Below are positions 1 through 8,479 of a DNA stretch of 64,000 nucleotides, piece after piece. Both the position numbers and the translations under genes were made by a program. Below the pieces are notes generated by a model, which had not been told where the DNA came from, did not search any database, and saw nothing but the letters and a program-made list of their open reading frames with translations. The first letter of the stretch is position 1. Every line of letters begins with the position of its first letter. The stretch is from Candidatus Bathyarchaeota archaeon (GTDB lineage Archaea; Thermoproteota; Bathyarchaeia; Bathyarchaeales; Bathycorpusculaceae): NCBI GenBank assembly GCA_029907545.1, contig JARYLR010000005.1, forward strand, positions 1-64,000, read 5' to 3'.

Positions 1-776
1 ACCGTGAGCATCTTATGGAGTTGAATGCTAGCGATGAGAGGGGTATTGATGTGGTGCGTGAGACGGTGAAGACTTTTGCGAGGGTGAAGTCTATGGGTGA
101 GCTTCCGTTTAGGATTATGATTTTGGATGAGGCGGATAACATGACTTCTGATGCTCAGCAGGCTTTAAGGAGGACGATGGAGCGTTTCACGGAGACATGC
201 CGCTTTATTCTGTGTGCAAATTACAGTGGGAAGATAATTGAGCCGATCCAGTCGAGGTGTGCGCCCTTTAGGTTTTCGTATCTTCCACGCGAAGAACATG
301 ATCATTACCTCAGGAAGATTGCGGAAAAGGAGGGCTTGAAACTGGTTGCGGACGGTCTTGACGCTGTTTTCGAGGTTTGTGGAGGAGACTTGAGGAGGGC
401 GATAAATACTTTGCAGGCGGCGGCTTCGCTGGGCAAGCCTATTGACGCTAAGGTTGTCTACTCTATTACTGGGAAAGCAAGCCCCGCTGATGTTGGAAAA
501 ATGCTTGAGACAGCTATGGGCGGCAACTTTTTGGAGGCGAGAAAGCAGCTGCGGGATATGATTCAGAAGTATGGGGTAGCTGGAAGCGACCTGATCCGCC
601 AGATACATTCGGAAATTTTCAAGTCAACGGTTCCGGAAGAGTGGAAGATCAAGCTAGCTGATGTCGTTGGAGAAATAGACTACCGGCTTGTTGAGGGCGC
701 GGATGAAGAAGTGCAGCTAAGCGCGCTGCTGGCAAGGCTTGTTGAAGCTGGATGCCAGATGAACAAGTCGAAATAG
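1..776 (+). CDS. rfcS: Replication factor C small subunit (5' end outside window)
   Basis: This is an AAA+ clamp-loader subunit that, with RfcL, opens the PCNA ring onto primed DNA. The reading frame is already open at the left edge (codons begin at base 3), so the Walker A region is missing. Visible are the sensor/Walker B segment LDEADNMT with its DEAD box, the SRC motif in PIQSRCAPFRF (the arginine finger that acts on the neighbouring subunit), and the C-terminal helical collar domain. The stop at 774-776 is followed only 10 bases later by rfcL, so the two genes form an operon. The family assignment is firm; only the N-terminus is unknown. Confidence 0.96.
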   Translation, partial: REHLMELNASDERGIDVVRETVKTFARVKSMGELPFRIMILDEADNMTSDAQQALRRTMERFTETCRFILCANYSGKIIEPIQSRCAPFRFSYLPREEHDHYLRKIAEKEGLKLVADGLDAVFEVCGGDLRRAINTLQAAASLGKPIDAKVVYSITGKASPADVGKMLETAMGGNFLEARKQLRDMIQKYGVAGSDLIRQIHSEIFKSTVPEEWKIKLADVVGEIDYRLVEGADEEVQLSALLARLVEAGCQMNKSK

Positions 777-786
777 GTGCAGACGC

Positions 787-2046
787 TTGCACGCTGCATG
801 GACTGTTAAGCACAAACCCAAGTCTGTAGCCGAGGTCGTTGGAAACAGCGAAGCAATCCAGAAACTTGAAGAGTGGGTTCAGTCATGGGAGAAAGGGGTT
901 CCCAAGAAGCGAGCGGTTTTGATTTATGGGCCGCCGGGAATTGGCAAAACGGTGACGGTTGAGGCTTTAGCTAGTGATCATGAAATGGAGTTTGTTGAGA
1001 AAAATGCTAGTGACTACCGCACTGAGGAAGCTGTGAACCGCTTTGCAGGTTTAGCCTCGCAGTTTGGATCGTTGTTTGGCGGGAAGAGGCTTATTCTTTT
1101 AGATGAGCTTGACGGCTTGACGGGGACAGCGGACAAGGGCGGGGTTAGAGCAATCACCGAGATCGTGAAGGTTTCTCAGGTTCCGATAGTTTTGATCTCG
1201 AATACGGCTTATGATCCACGGTTTGCAACTCTTCGCGCCTCGTGTCTTCTTCTGGAGTTTAAGAAGCCTGCGGCAGGCGAGGTTATGAAGCATCTTAAGC
1301 GGATAAGCGAGAAAGAAGGCATTCAGGCTGATGAGGGTGCGTTGAAGTTTATTGCTCAGCGCTCCGAGGGTGATGTCCGCTCCGCTGTTAATGATCTGCA
1401 GGCTCTGGCTGAGGGGAAGAGGAAGCTGACTTATGAAGACGTGTCTTGGCTTGGCTACCGTGACCGGCAAGAGTCGATTTTCAACGTTTTACGCATGATA
1501 CTGTATGGTAAGACCTGTGCAAGCGCGAAGCAAGCGGTAAATATGGCTGATGTGGATGTGGACATGCTTTTTGAATGGATATACGAGAACATTCCCGACC
1601 ATTTCACGGATCCAAGCGACCTAGCTCAAGCGATGGATGCGCTTTCGATGGCTGATGTCTATCGAGGCAGAATACATTCCACTCAGGACTGGAGCTTGAC
1701 GCGGTACGTGATCGACTACATGACAGCCGGTGTTGCTATGGCTAGGAAGAACACGAAGACCCGTGGATGGATTCCTTTCAAGTTTCCCGGGCGCATACAG
1801 ATGCTGTCTAGGTCAAGGGCTGAGCGTGCGCTACGGCTGAGTATAGGGAGAAAGATTAAACATAGATCTCATCTTTCAGCTGTTAAGGCTTCCAGAGAGG
1901 TTGTTCCCTACCTGCGGATTATCTTTCGCAACAATGCCGAGATGGCTGCCGGTCTGGCAAGATGGCTTGATCTAGACGAAGAGATGATTGAATATCTAAC
2001 TGGAGACGAAGAGAAAACCAAAGCCATCACCCAACTCCTAGAATGA
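787..2046 (+). CDS. rfcL: Replication factor C large subunit
   Basis: This is the large subunit of the archaeal clamp loader, 419 residues. Walker A is GPPGIGKT near residue 48 and Walker B is LLDELDGL near residue 103, followed by the AAA+ lid and the RFC collar. A TTG start is chosen because it gives the standard N-terminus (W-T-x-K-x-x-P-K-S), and a GGTG ribosome-binding element lies at 777-780 in the 10-base gap after rfcS. Many archaeal RfcL proteins end in a lysine-rich tail with a PCNA-interacting box (QxxLxxFF). This one stops at ITQLLE without an obvious box, so it is shorter than usual at the C-terminus. Confidence 0.95.
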   Translation: MHAAWTVKHKPKSVAEVVGNSEAIQKLEEWVQSWEKGVPKKRAVLIYGPPGIGKTVTVEALASDHEMEFVEKNASDYRTEEAVNRFAGLASQFGSLFGGKRLILLDELDGLTGTADKGGVRAITEIVKVSQVPIVLISNTAYDPRFATLRASCLLLEFKKPAAGEVMKHLKRISEKEGIQADEGALKFIAQRSEGDVRSAVNDLQALAEGKRKLTYEDVSWLGYRDRQESIFNVLRMILYGKTCASAKQAVNMADVDVDMLFEWIYENIPDHFTDPSDLAQAMDALSMADVYRGRIHSTQDWSLTRYVIDYMTAGVAMARKNTKTRGWIPFKFPGRIQMLSRSRAERALRLSIGRKIKHRSHLSAVKASREVVPYLRIIFRNNAEMAAGLARWLDLDEEMIEYLTGDEEKTKAITQLLE

Positions 2047-2113
2047 GACATAAAACCGAAAACTCTTATTTCTCTACTTATTAGTCAGCAGGCGCACACG
2101 GGATCTTGTTCTA

Positions 2114-2125
2114 CCTATATATAGG
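2114..2125. promoter_or_regulatory. Palindromic TATA-like motif in a convergent gap
   Basis: The 12-base perfect palindrome CCTATATATAGG, followed by a run of G, lies in the 120-bp gap between two convergent genes (rfcL and the tRNA-binding protein). No gene starts next to it. It resembles archaeal TATA boxes and recurs in closely related form at 21561-21577 and 52198-52213. Whether it drives a short transcript is not known. Confidence 0.35.
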
Positions 2126-2166
2126 GGGGTTGAAATTTCTACGCACAAATCTTCTCCTAACCGTGC

Positions 2167-2493
2167 CTAATGTATTCTGCTTCCCTCTGCAATGTCTTTT
2201 TCAGGCTGCAGCAACACAACACTGCCCTTATCATCTTCAGCCGCGAAAATCATGCACTGCGACTCCACACCCATCAACTTACGCCTCTGCAAGTTAAGAA
2301 TAAACGCATACTTCTTTCCCACAAGATCATCAGGCTTATAGTACTGCAGAAGCCCCGCAACAGCTTGCCTCTTCTCCACGCCAAAATCCACAAGCATCCT
2401 TATAAGATTCCGCGAACCCGCAATCTGACTTGCCTCCAAAACTTTCCCCACTCTCAAATCAAGCTTCTGAAACTCTTCAAAAGAGATCTCCAT
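2167..2493 (-). CDS. tRNA-binding OB-fold protein (MetRS beta / CsaA-like)
   Basis: This 108-residue stand-alone tRNA-binding domain is of the EMAP-II/Arc1p type, the same fold as the C-terminal domain of bacterial methionyl-tRNA synthetase. Diagnostic features are the opening I-S-F-E-E-F-Q-K-L-D-L-R-V-G-K-V, then the SRNLIRMLVDFG strand and the AVAGLLQYY segment. In archaea such proteins are annotated as MetG beta subunit and dock on MetRS to raise tRNA affinity; CsaA-like chaperones share the fold. It is the last gene of a minus-strand run that begins at 4902. Function beyond tRNA or RNA binding is inferred. Confidence 0.88.
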   Translation of the reverse strand: MEISFEEFQKLDLRVGKVLEASQIAGSRNLIRMLVDFGVEKRQAVAGLLQYYKPDDLVGKKYAFILNLQRRKLMGVESQCMIFAAEDDKGSVVLLQPEKDIAEGSRIH

Positions 2494-2534
2494 ACGCCCA
2501 CACCCGTGCTACAGTCTCTCAACCACATGCGCTA

Positions 2535-3254
2535 TTAAGGTTTACGTGCCTTCCTCTCCTGCACTATTCGCTTATACGCCTTTTTCACACCGTCCTCGCC
2601 TTCAGCTGCCTTGCAGTGCACAATCTCGAAGGCCTCCTTCGACGACATCACAGACAAATCCTCTCCCACAATTCTTCTGACAAGATACGAAGCAGCGTTG
2701 AGAACATCGCCATTCAACCTCGAATCCGCCAAATCAGCCAGATGACAGATCAAAGCCTCAACCGTTCGCGGTCTCACCGCTCCATAGCCTCCATGATGCG
2801 CAGCCACTATGTGAACCAGCTCAAGCGGAAAATCTCGGCGAACAAGCTCAGCCACGATAAGCGACGAATGATCCAAGTAGTCAGCCAAACGCGCTGAACT
2901 GTAGTCACCGCTCTCATCCACCTTGTACGTCAACGGCTTGAAAACATCATGTAAAAGAATCCCCGCAACCACGAGATCACGATTAACCACCCCACGATAG
3001 ACCTCTTCAACACAGTCACACATCGCCAAAGCAATAGCACCCGCAGAAACCACATGTTCCGTAAATCCGCCTAAATAGCTGTGGTGATGAGAAAGCCCGG
3101 CAGGAGAAGCATCAAGAGAGACCCCCGAATACTCCTTACCGTTTATCGAAAAACTCGGATTCTTCAGAAGATCAGCAACCTTCTTCCGCAATTTCTTATC
3201 ACGAATCTTCTCTAGTAAAGACTGAATTTTCGAATCAAGCATCTGCAACCCCAC
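2535..3254 (-). CDS. HD-domain metal-dependent phosphohydrolase
   Basis: This is a 239-residue HD-superfamily protein. The metal ligands can be followed in order: H in SYLGGFTEHV, the HD pair in GILLHDVFKP, the HHGG segment in IVAAHHGGYG, and D in ICHLADLADS. Proteins of this kind hydrolyse phosphomonoesters or phosphodiesters, often of nucleotides, but the substrate cannot be read from the sequence. It lies 41 bases upstream of the tRNA-binding gene and 23 bases downstream of endonuclease V, all on the minus strand. This suggests co-transcription with RNA- and DNA-handling functions. Confidence 0.85.
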   Translation of the reverse strand: MGLQMLDSKIQSLLEKIRDKKLRKKVADLLKNPSFSINGKEYSGVSLDASPAGLSHHHSYLGGFTEHVVSAGAIALAMCDCVEEVYRGVVNRDLVVAGILLHDVFKPLTYKVDESGDYSSARLADYLDHSSLIVAELVRRDFPLELVHIVAAHHGGYGAVRPRTVEALICHLADLADSRLNGDVLNAASYLVRRIVGEDLSVMSSKEAFEIVHCKAAEGEDGVKKAYKRIVQERKARKP

Positions 3255-3277
3255 CTAACTATCTGATGTTTACAGTA

Positions 3278-3928
3278 TTATTGGATTTTCTTCTTTGCCT
3301 CAGCAGCAACTCTATGCGCCTCTCCAATAGGCTTAGGAACCCGACCCACGACAATGCAATGCTTAACAATCTCAACAGCTTTCTCCAACGAAACCATGTG
3401 GCCCACACTAACATAAACCGGTCTCCCCCCATGCTTAACCGCGACCGCTGCACCTATAACCTCTCCTCCACATTCCAGAAAAGCAACGTCACCTCTAGTC
3501 GCCGCAACATCTGTCTTAAGCAAACTGCTCTTCGCAACACCCACCGTCGCCATGTCCAAAACCAACCCCAAATGAGTCGCAAACCCACACCGATACGGAT
3601 GCGCCAAACCGTGACCATCCACAAGCAAGACATCAGGCTGCAATCTCAGCCTTCTAACGCAGAGAACTGCAGGCGGAACCTCCCTGAAAGAAAGCAAAGT
3701 AGGAACGTACGGAAATCGAGTTTCACAGACAGCAGTCACGGCTTCAGCAAGCTCTAGAGACTCGTAATCCAGAACCACTGCCGCTCCAACAGACTTGCCC
3801 TCTGAGTAGGCAACGTCTATGCCTCCTACAAACCTAATTTTTCTTGGCAACGTGTCCTCCAAAACGGCTTTTCTGGAGAGCTGTAACTGGGCTTCATGAG
3901 CCTTTTTCACGGAGAATGAAGAAGCCAT
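3278..3928 (-). CDS. nfi: Endonuclease V (deoxyinosine 3' endonuclease)
   Basis: This nuclease cuts the second phosphodiester 3' of deoxyinosine (or inosine in RNA), starting repair of deaminated adenine. The catalytic acidic residues sit in the family motifs: the Asp of VGGIDVAYSEG, the Glu of LLSFREVPP and the Asp of LLVDGHGLAHP, followed by the ATHLGLVLD segment. The frame is open further upstream, but those 26 Lys/Arg-rich codons overlap the translin gene. The Met at 3928 (MASSFSVKK) gives 216 residues, the normal family length, and leaves 25 bases to the upstream gene. Repair of inosine would fit a thermophile, but that is inference. Confidence 0.93.
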   Translation of the reverse strand: MASSFSVKKAHEAQLQLSRKAVLEDTLPRKIRFVGGIDVAYSEGKSVGAAVVLDYESLELAEAVTAVCETRFPYVPTLLSFREVPPAVLCVRRLRLQPDVLLVDGHGLAHPYRCGFATHLGLVLDMATVGVAKSSLLKTDVAATRGDVAFLECGGEVIGAAVAVKHGGRPVYVSVGHMVSLEKAVEIVKHCIVVGRVPKPIGEAHRVAAEAKKKIQ

Positions 3929-3953
3929 GCATGTTTTCTTTTTTATTTGCGTT

Positions 3954-4604
3954 CTACGTTTTCTTCTTGCTTTTAAGATTTGCAAGCCCTTCCAATCGTT
4001 TTTCATGAGCGCTTCTTCGAATTTCCTGAGTTATGTCGCCACGTGTTATCTCGATCACTTTCCGTGCAACATCGCACTTTCTTCTGAGACCCGGAACCAG
4101 CATGTAGGCTTCATCCATGCTCATAAGCTCAACATAAATCTCATCCATTATCTCCAAGCATCGCTCCCCTTTTTCACCATCACCTTCACGAAGGGCATCC
4201 AACGCAAGGCGTCGACACTCGCCTATCACATCTGCTAATCCAAGAGCATAGTCAATAGAAGGAACCTTAACTTCTTCCGGCGCTGCAAAGCTTTCATGCT
4301 CCACTAGCTTAAGAAAAATAGCAGCTTCAGCATATTCCTGCCGAGCCGCGCTTAACATGCCACTATGCGCCACATCAGGGTACTTGCCGGCTGTTTCGCA
4401 GAGATCATGGATAATTCTGCTTGCGTTTCGGAGGAGCTTTTTGGCTTCTTTCAGCTTTTTCTGGTGAATAAGGAGAATGGACTGTTTTGAGAGGCTTGTA
4501 GCCTTCCTAGCGTTGCTCTGCATTTTCTCCCGCACGGCTTCTTTTTCCTTTAGCTCCTCTCTGATCTGTTTAAGAAAGTCTTTCAACGCTGGCATCTCAA
4601 CCAC
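3954..4604 (-). CDS. Translin family RNA/DNA-binding protein
   Basis: This 216-residue, almost fully alpha-helical protein is of the translin/TRAX family (archaeal COG2178). Archaeal members assemble into hollow oligomers and include TRAX-like endoribonucleases related to eukaryotic C3PO. Seen here are the long charged N-terminal helix, the YAEAAIFLKL helix, the L-x-D-V-I-G-E-C-R-R helix that carries acidic residues in TRAX, and the Y-V-E-L-M-S-M-D segment before a basic C-terminal helix. The neighbours are endonuclease V and HD hydrolase genes on the same strand. Whether it is catalytic depends on the acidic triad, which cannot be settled by eye. Confidence 0.9.
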   Translation of the reverse strand: MVEMPALKDFLKQIREELKEKEAVREKMQSNARKATSLSKQSILLIHQKKLKEAKKLLRNASRIIHDLCETAGKYPDVAHSGMLSAARQEYAEAAIFLKLVEHESFAAPEEVKVPSIDYALGLADVIGECRRLALDALREGDGEKGERCLEIMDEIYVELMSMDEAYMLVPGLRRKCDVARKVIEITRGDITQEIRRSAHEKRLEGLANLKSKKKT

Positions 4605-4701
4605 TTTCAGCTTGCTATGCTGATTGATGCAAAGAAGTATTTTATCGTATCCTTAAGGCACAGTCAAACGAAGCCCGCTGACACTTCGCAGAACAATGCG
4701 C

Positions 4702-4902
4702 TTACCGATTTTTTTCGGGCAAAGGTGTCTCCCACTCTTGGACAACCAGTTTGGAGTCACCGATTTTGAAAGAAATCTTCACAAACATCGAGTCTAAAAC
4801 CTTAAATGGAAACATGCTGTCTTCCGCCAGATCTTTCGGGACATATATTAAGTATTTGCCGTCTTTTCTTCTGAACAGCCTCCCTCTTCCCTCGCTTACC
4901 AT
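4702..4902 (-). CDS. Small conserved archaeal protein, unknown function
   Basis: This 66-residue protein begins M-V-S-E-G-R-G-R-L-F-R-R-K-D-G-K-Y-L-I-Y-V-P-K-D-L-A-E-D. The pattern basic strand, short turn, K-x-L-x-x-x-P-K-D-L is reminiscent of AbrB/SpoVT-type swapped-hairpin proteins, but this is only a resemblance. Composition is balanced and the ORF sits alone between spacers of about 100 and 140 bp at the head of the 2167-4902 minus-strand run. It looks coding. No function is claimed. Confidence 0.6.
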   Translation of the reverse strand: MVSEGRGRLFRRKDGKYLIYVPKDLAEDSMFPFKVLDSMFVKISFKIGDSKLVVQEWETPLPEKNR

Positions 4903-5046
4903 CTTTTCTCAAACCCAAGTTTAATCAGTAGTTTTAGAACATATTTGAATCATTGGAATAATCATATAAACCTTGCTCTCATACAGTTGCACAAAAAGTT
5001 TACACCAGCATGCACAAGAAGCGAACCTGAATAATCTGAAAACCTA

Positions 5047-6015
5047 TCACAAATCAAATTTGATAGGCTTCGCCAGCCGACTCAACAACACAACGCGATT
5101 GCTTTCCGACTCGTCAACAACGTTATACCCTATCAAACGCGCCAACTGCGCCGCAAAATCTCGAATCTCACGGTGGCTCGGCATATTTTCGAAACCAAGC
5201 CTAAGCCTCGAAAACCCTACATGCATGTAAGCCTTGGGCTCCACGTACGTAGGATTAGCCTTTTCTATAGTTCTTGCATAGCCCTCGATGTTGTTTATGT
5301 TTAAACCGCGAGCTAAGGTAACCCGAATCACGGTGGGACATTTGAAACTTGGTAAAAGAGCCAAAGTCTGGTTCAGTTTCTCCCAAGCACCCTTAATCTG
5401 CGGTCGACACACACGCTTGTACGTTGCCTTGTCTGGAGCACATACCGAAACATAGAGTTGAGTTGGCTCTTCCCCGAGACGCGCCAGTTCCGAAGGCATT
5501 GTACCGTTAGTAACAAGAAACGTTGTGAAGCCTTTTTTGCGGAAGGCCCCAATCAACTCGCCCAAGCGTTTGTACAGCATGGGTTCTCCGCTTAGGCTTA
5601 TGGCCACATGCTTCGGCATTAAGGCTTCGTTAAACTTCTTCAGATCAGTCTGAGGGTTTCCCTTGTATCCGCTTAAAATCCTAATCTGCGTTCTAATACA
5701 GTTCTCTGCGATTTCATCCGGAGAATCCAGCGAAAGCGGTTCAACCTCATTCCAAACAATTTCTTGGTCACCACTCTGTGCTCTCCAACAAAACAAGCAC
5801 CTCTGCGTGCAGTTAAAAAGGACAGGTGTCATTTGGACGCATTGATGGGTCCTTATTCCATAAAATTTCTGCTTGTAGCATGGCCTCCCCTTAACAAGCG
5901 CCTCATGCAGCCATCTGCATCTTTTCACAGCGGAGTGTCTGCCGACAAGGTGATATTTTTGCCGTTTCAACACCTGCATTAATGGTTGAGGAATAGAGCT
6001 TTCCAAGCAAGCCAC
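5047..6015 (-). CDS. taw1: 4-demethylwyosine synthase (tRNA-Phe), radical SAM
   Basis: Taw1 (TYW1) condenses m1G37 of tRNA-Phe with a two-carbon unit from pyruvate to form 4-demethylwyosine. The radical-SAM cluster motif is CTQRCLFCW near residue 68. Three upstream cysteines (in KRCRW, GRPCYK and THQCVQ) match the second 4Fe-4S cluster typical of the family, and the SLSGEPMLYKRLGEL segment is the SAM-binding GEP loop. Length (322) is normal; a second Met at residue 13 is an alternative start. It would need m1G37 as substrate, which a Trm5-like enzyme at 12609-13472 could provide. Confidence 0.95.
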   Translation of the reverse strand: MACLESSIPQPLMQVLKRQKYHLVGRHSAVKRCRWLHEALVKGRPCYKQKFYGIRTHQCVQMTPVLFNCTQRCLFCWRAQSGDQEIVWNEVEPLSLDSPDEIAENCIRTQIRILSGYKGNPQTDLKKFNEALMPKHVAISLSGEPMLYKRLGELIGAFRKKGFTTFLVTNGTMPSELARLGEEPTQLYVSVCAPDKATYKRVCRPQIKGAWEKLNQTLALLPSFKCPTVIRVTLARGLNINNIEGYARTIEKANPTYVEPKAYMHVGFSRLRLGFENMPSHREIRDFAAQLARLIGYNVVDESESNRVVLLSRLAKPIKFDL

Positions 6016-6065
6016 TTGTTTTCCGAGTTTGATATAGGAAATGCTATGGGCAGATAAAAAGTTCG

Positions 6066-7244
6066 CTACGCAAAACAGTACTCAGCGTTTTGAAATTCGC
6101 CTGTCAACTTAGCTACGTCTTTCTTCACTCGATTAGGCGACTCTTTGTCGATAACCGCTCTTTTCATAAGCTCAGCAATCCGACGCATCTCAGTTTCTTT
6201 CATACCGCGCCTCGTAACTTCACACGTGCCAACCCGCACCGCACAATCCACAATAATATTAGCCTGCTGCAACCTTTCCGCTATAACTCTTCCCTGATCA
6301 TAACCCCCATAATCAAGAGTAGCCTGATGCGACTGAGTAAACCCAAGATGAGCGCAGCTAACAGGAAACCCATACTCGGAAAGAACCTCTGCAAAGGCTT
6401 TAGCATTTTTTGTCACCTGCTTAGCGTACGCCTTACCAAACTTCTCCATCTCCGCTAGTGCTAAAGTCAATGCCGCAATACGATTCCAGTGCGCATTGTC
6501 CACAAACGCAGGACAAATTCTCTCTTTGATCACTTCCCCATGCTCTCTATCAGCCAGAATTATTCCGCCTTGAGGCCCAAAAAAGGATTTATGCGTGGAA
6601 CCGAAAAGAGCGAACGCGCCTTCTCTAAGAGGGTCTTGAAACTGTCCACCTGCAATAAGACCGAGCACGTGAGAGCCATCATATCCCACCAGCGCGTCGA
6701 CCTCGCGTGCAGCTTCAGCTAGTTCTTTAACGGGTTGAGGAAACGTGATAAGACTGGCACCGAAAATCAGAAATTTAGGTCTAAACCTTTGCACGGCTTT
6801 CTTTGCTTGTTCAACCAGTATATTCATATCATGCTTTGAAAATGGAAACGCCACAACCTTAAGCTTTAAAACTCCAGCTAGACCGTTTTTCCACATGCCT
6901 GGGTACCCTCCGTCTTCTGGCGAAACACACATGAGTCTGTTTCCCCTTTCAGCTAGGTATGTCAACATGATCCAGTCGGCAATGTGTCCCGACAGCGGTC
7001 GCAGATCCACGACTTCAGCTTTGAATACTTTCTTCGCGATTTTTTCCCCGAACTGCTCAAGCTCATCAGCAAAGCGTGTACCCATGTAAAAGCGGTTTCG
7101 CGCAGTATAGCGGTGTGCAAAATCCGAGGACAGTAGACTTCTAGCCTGTGGACTCATGATGTTTTCTGACGGTATCAAGTTCAAACACTGCTTGCCGCGC
7201 CACCTTTCTTGCGCCTTAACTAAGTTCAGTATTTCACTGAGCAA
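6066..7244 (-). CDS. glyA: Serine hydroxymethyltransferase (archaeal type, divergent)
   Basis: This fold-type I PLP enzyme interconverts serine and glycine using a pterin one-carbon carrier. The PLP lysine lies in GSTHKSFFGPQGG, the same sequence style as methanogen SHMT, and N-L-I-P-S-E-N gives the catalytic Glu. E-V-T-R-R-G-M carries the carboxylate-binding Arg, and AYDG is replaced by VGYDGSHVLG. At 392 residues it is shorter than usual. The region normally reading G-K-R-Y-Y-G-G is H-R-Y-T-A-R-N-R-F-Y-M-G, and the loop before the R-x-G-T motif is shortened. Substrate or carrier specificity could therefore differ. It is transcribed divergently from the LhgO/Ldh pair. Confidence 0.85.
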   Translation of the reverse strand: MLSEILNLVKAQERWRGKQCLNLIPSENIMSPQARSLLSSDFAHRYTARNRFYMGTRFADELEQFGEKIAKKVFKAEVVDLRPLSGHIADWIMLTYLAERGNRLMCVSPEDGGYPGMWKNGLAGVLKLKVVAFPFSKHDMNILVEQAKKAVQRFRPKFLIFGASLITFPQPVKELAEAAREVDALVGYDGSHVLGLIAGGQFQDPLREGAFALFGSTHKSFFGPQGGIILADREHGEVIKERICPAFVDNAHWNRIAALTLALAEMEKFGKAYAKQVTKNAKAFAEVLSEYGFPVSCAHLGFTQSHQATLDYGGYDQGRVIAERLQQANIIVDCAVRVGTCEVTRRGMKETEMRRIAELMKRAVIDKESPNRVKKDVAKLTGEFQNAEYCFA

Positions 7245-7363
7245 GTCGATCTCTCCGTGTTCTACAATACTGTCAAGATATTTGAAACATTCTGTTTTCT
7301 ATCAACCATTTCACGTGTTTTCTCCGAAAATTTATTAGCCATTTCCCTCTCTCATGGCTCTTC

Positions 7364-8479
7364 GTGGAACTCATAAACATAGCAGTAATAGGCGCTGGCG
7401 TAGTAGGCTTAGCGGCTGCCGCCGAGATTTCCGAGAGGAACGAAGGCGTGTATGTTTTCGAGAAGAACAAGAAATTTGGGCAGGAGACCAGCAGCCATAA
7501 CAGCGGGGTTCTCCACTCAGGCATACACTATCCAAAAAACAGCCTGAAAGCAATTCTATGTGTCAAAGGAAACAAGAAAACATACGAAATATGCGAAAAA
7601 CACGGAATTCCATACAAGAAACTGGGAAAGCTGACGGTCGCCGTCGAAGAAGACGAAATAGCAGAACTGGAAAAACTAATGCGGATGGGACAGGACAACG
7701 GTGTCGAGGGCGTAAAATACCTTGACAAAGAAGAGATCAAGAAACTGGAACCTAACATCGACGTTGAAAAAGCGCTATACACGCCGTCAACAGGAATCAT
7801 TGAACCCGATGAACTGATGAATCATTTTTATCTGCAGGCTCGCAGAAAAGGCGCTGTTTTCGCAATGGAAACTGAAGTCACAAGCATCAGAAAAACGGCT
7901 GATGGCTACGAAATCGGCGGAACAAGCGTCGACGAAAAATTCTCAGTCACCGCCAAGACCGTTATCAACTGCGCAGGTCTCTACTCAGATAAGGTGGCTG
8001 AAATGATCGGACTAGACGTAGACAAGCTCGGCTACAGACTACACCACTGCAAAGGAGACTATTTCCGACTGCTCGGGAAACCCCCAGTAAAGATACTTGT
8101 CTATCCCGTTCCCAAAGGCGCAGGACTTGGAATCCACCTGACCCCAGACCTCAGCGGCTCCATCAGACTTGGACCAAACGCCTACTACGTGAACAAGATC
8201 AGCTACGAGGTTGAATCAAGTGAAAAGGAGTTCCTAGAAGACGTAGCGAGATTCGTGCCCAGCGTACGCAGTTCGAGAATACAGGCTGACTCATCCGGAA
8301 TAAGACCTAAACTCCAGGGACCAAATGACGGCTTCAAGGACTTTGTCATAAGACATGAACATGATCGGGGCTTGTTCGGCTTCATCAATCTTGTTGGGAT
8401 AGAGTCTCCAGGCCTGACAGCAGCGCCGGCAATAGCTGAATACGTGTCTGAACTTTATGAAAAGGAAATTAAAAGGTGA
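7364..8479 (+). CDS. lhgO: FAD-dependent oxidoreductase, L-2-hydroxyglutarate dehydrogenase-like
   Basis: This 371-residue DAO-family flavoprotein has an N-terminal Rossmann FAD motif (IAVIGAGVVGLAAAAE). The LhgO signature SSHNSGVLHSGIHYPKNSLKA follows, with its His-rich covalent or active-site region, and TVINCAGLYSD carries the FAD-binding Cys-Ala-Gly. Family members oxidise L-2-hydroxyglutarate or related 2-hydroxyacids to 2-oxoacids and pass electrons to quinone or another carrier. The start is GTG at 7364. Its TGA overlaps the GTG of the next gene, a 2-hydroxyacid dehydrogenase of a different family, so the pair is translationally coupled and probably acts on linked hydroxyacids. Confidence 0.88.
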   Translation: MELINIAVIGAGVVGLAAAAEISERNEGVYVFEKNKKFGQETSSHNSGVLHSGIHYPKNSLKAILCVKGNKKTYEICEKHGIPYKKLGKLTVAVEEDEIAELEKLMRMGQDNGVEGVKYLDKEEIKKLEPNIDVEKALYTPSTGIIEPDELMNHFYLQARRKGAVFAMETEVTSIRKTADGYEIGGTSVDEKFSVTAKTVINCAGLYSDKVAEMIGLDVDKLGYRLHHCKGDYFRLLGKPPVKILVYPVPKGAGLGIHLTPDLSGSIRLGPNAYYVNKISYEVESSEKEFLEDVARFVPSVRSSRIQADSSGIRPKLQGPNDGFKDFVIRHEHDRGLFGFINLVGIESPGLTAAPAIAEYVSELYEKEIKR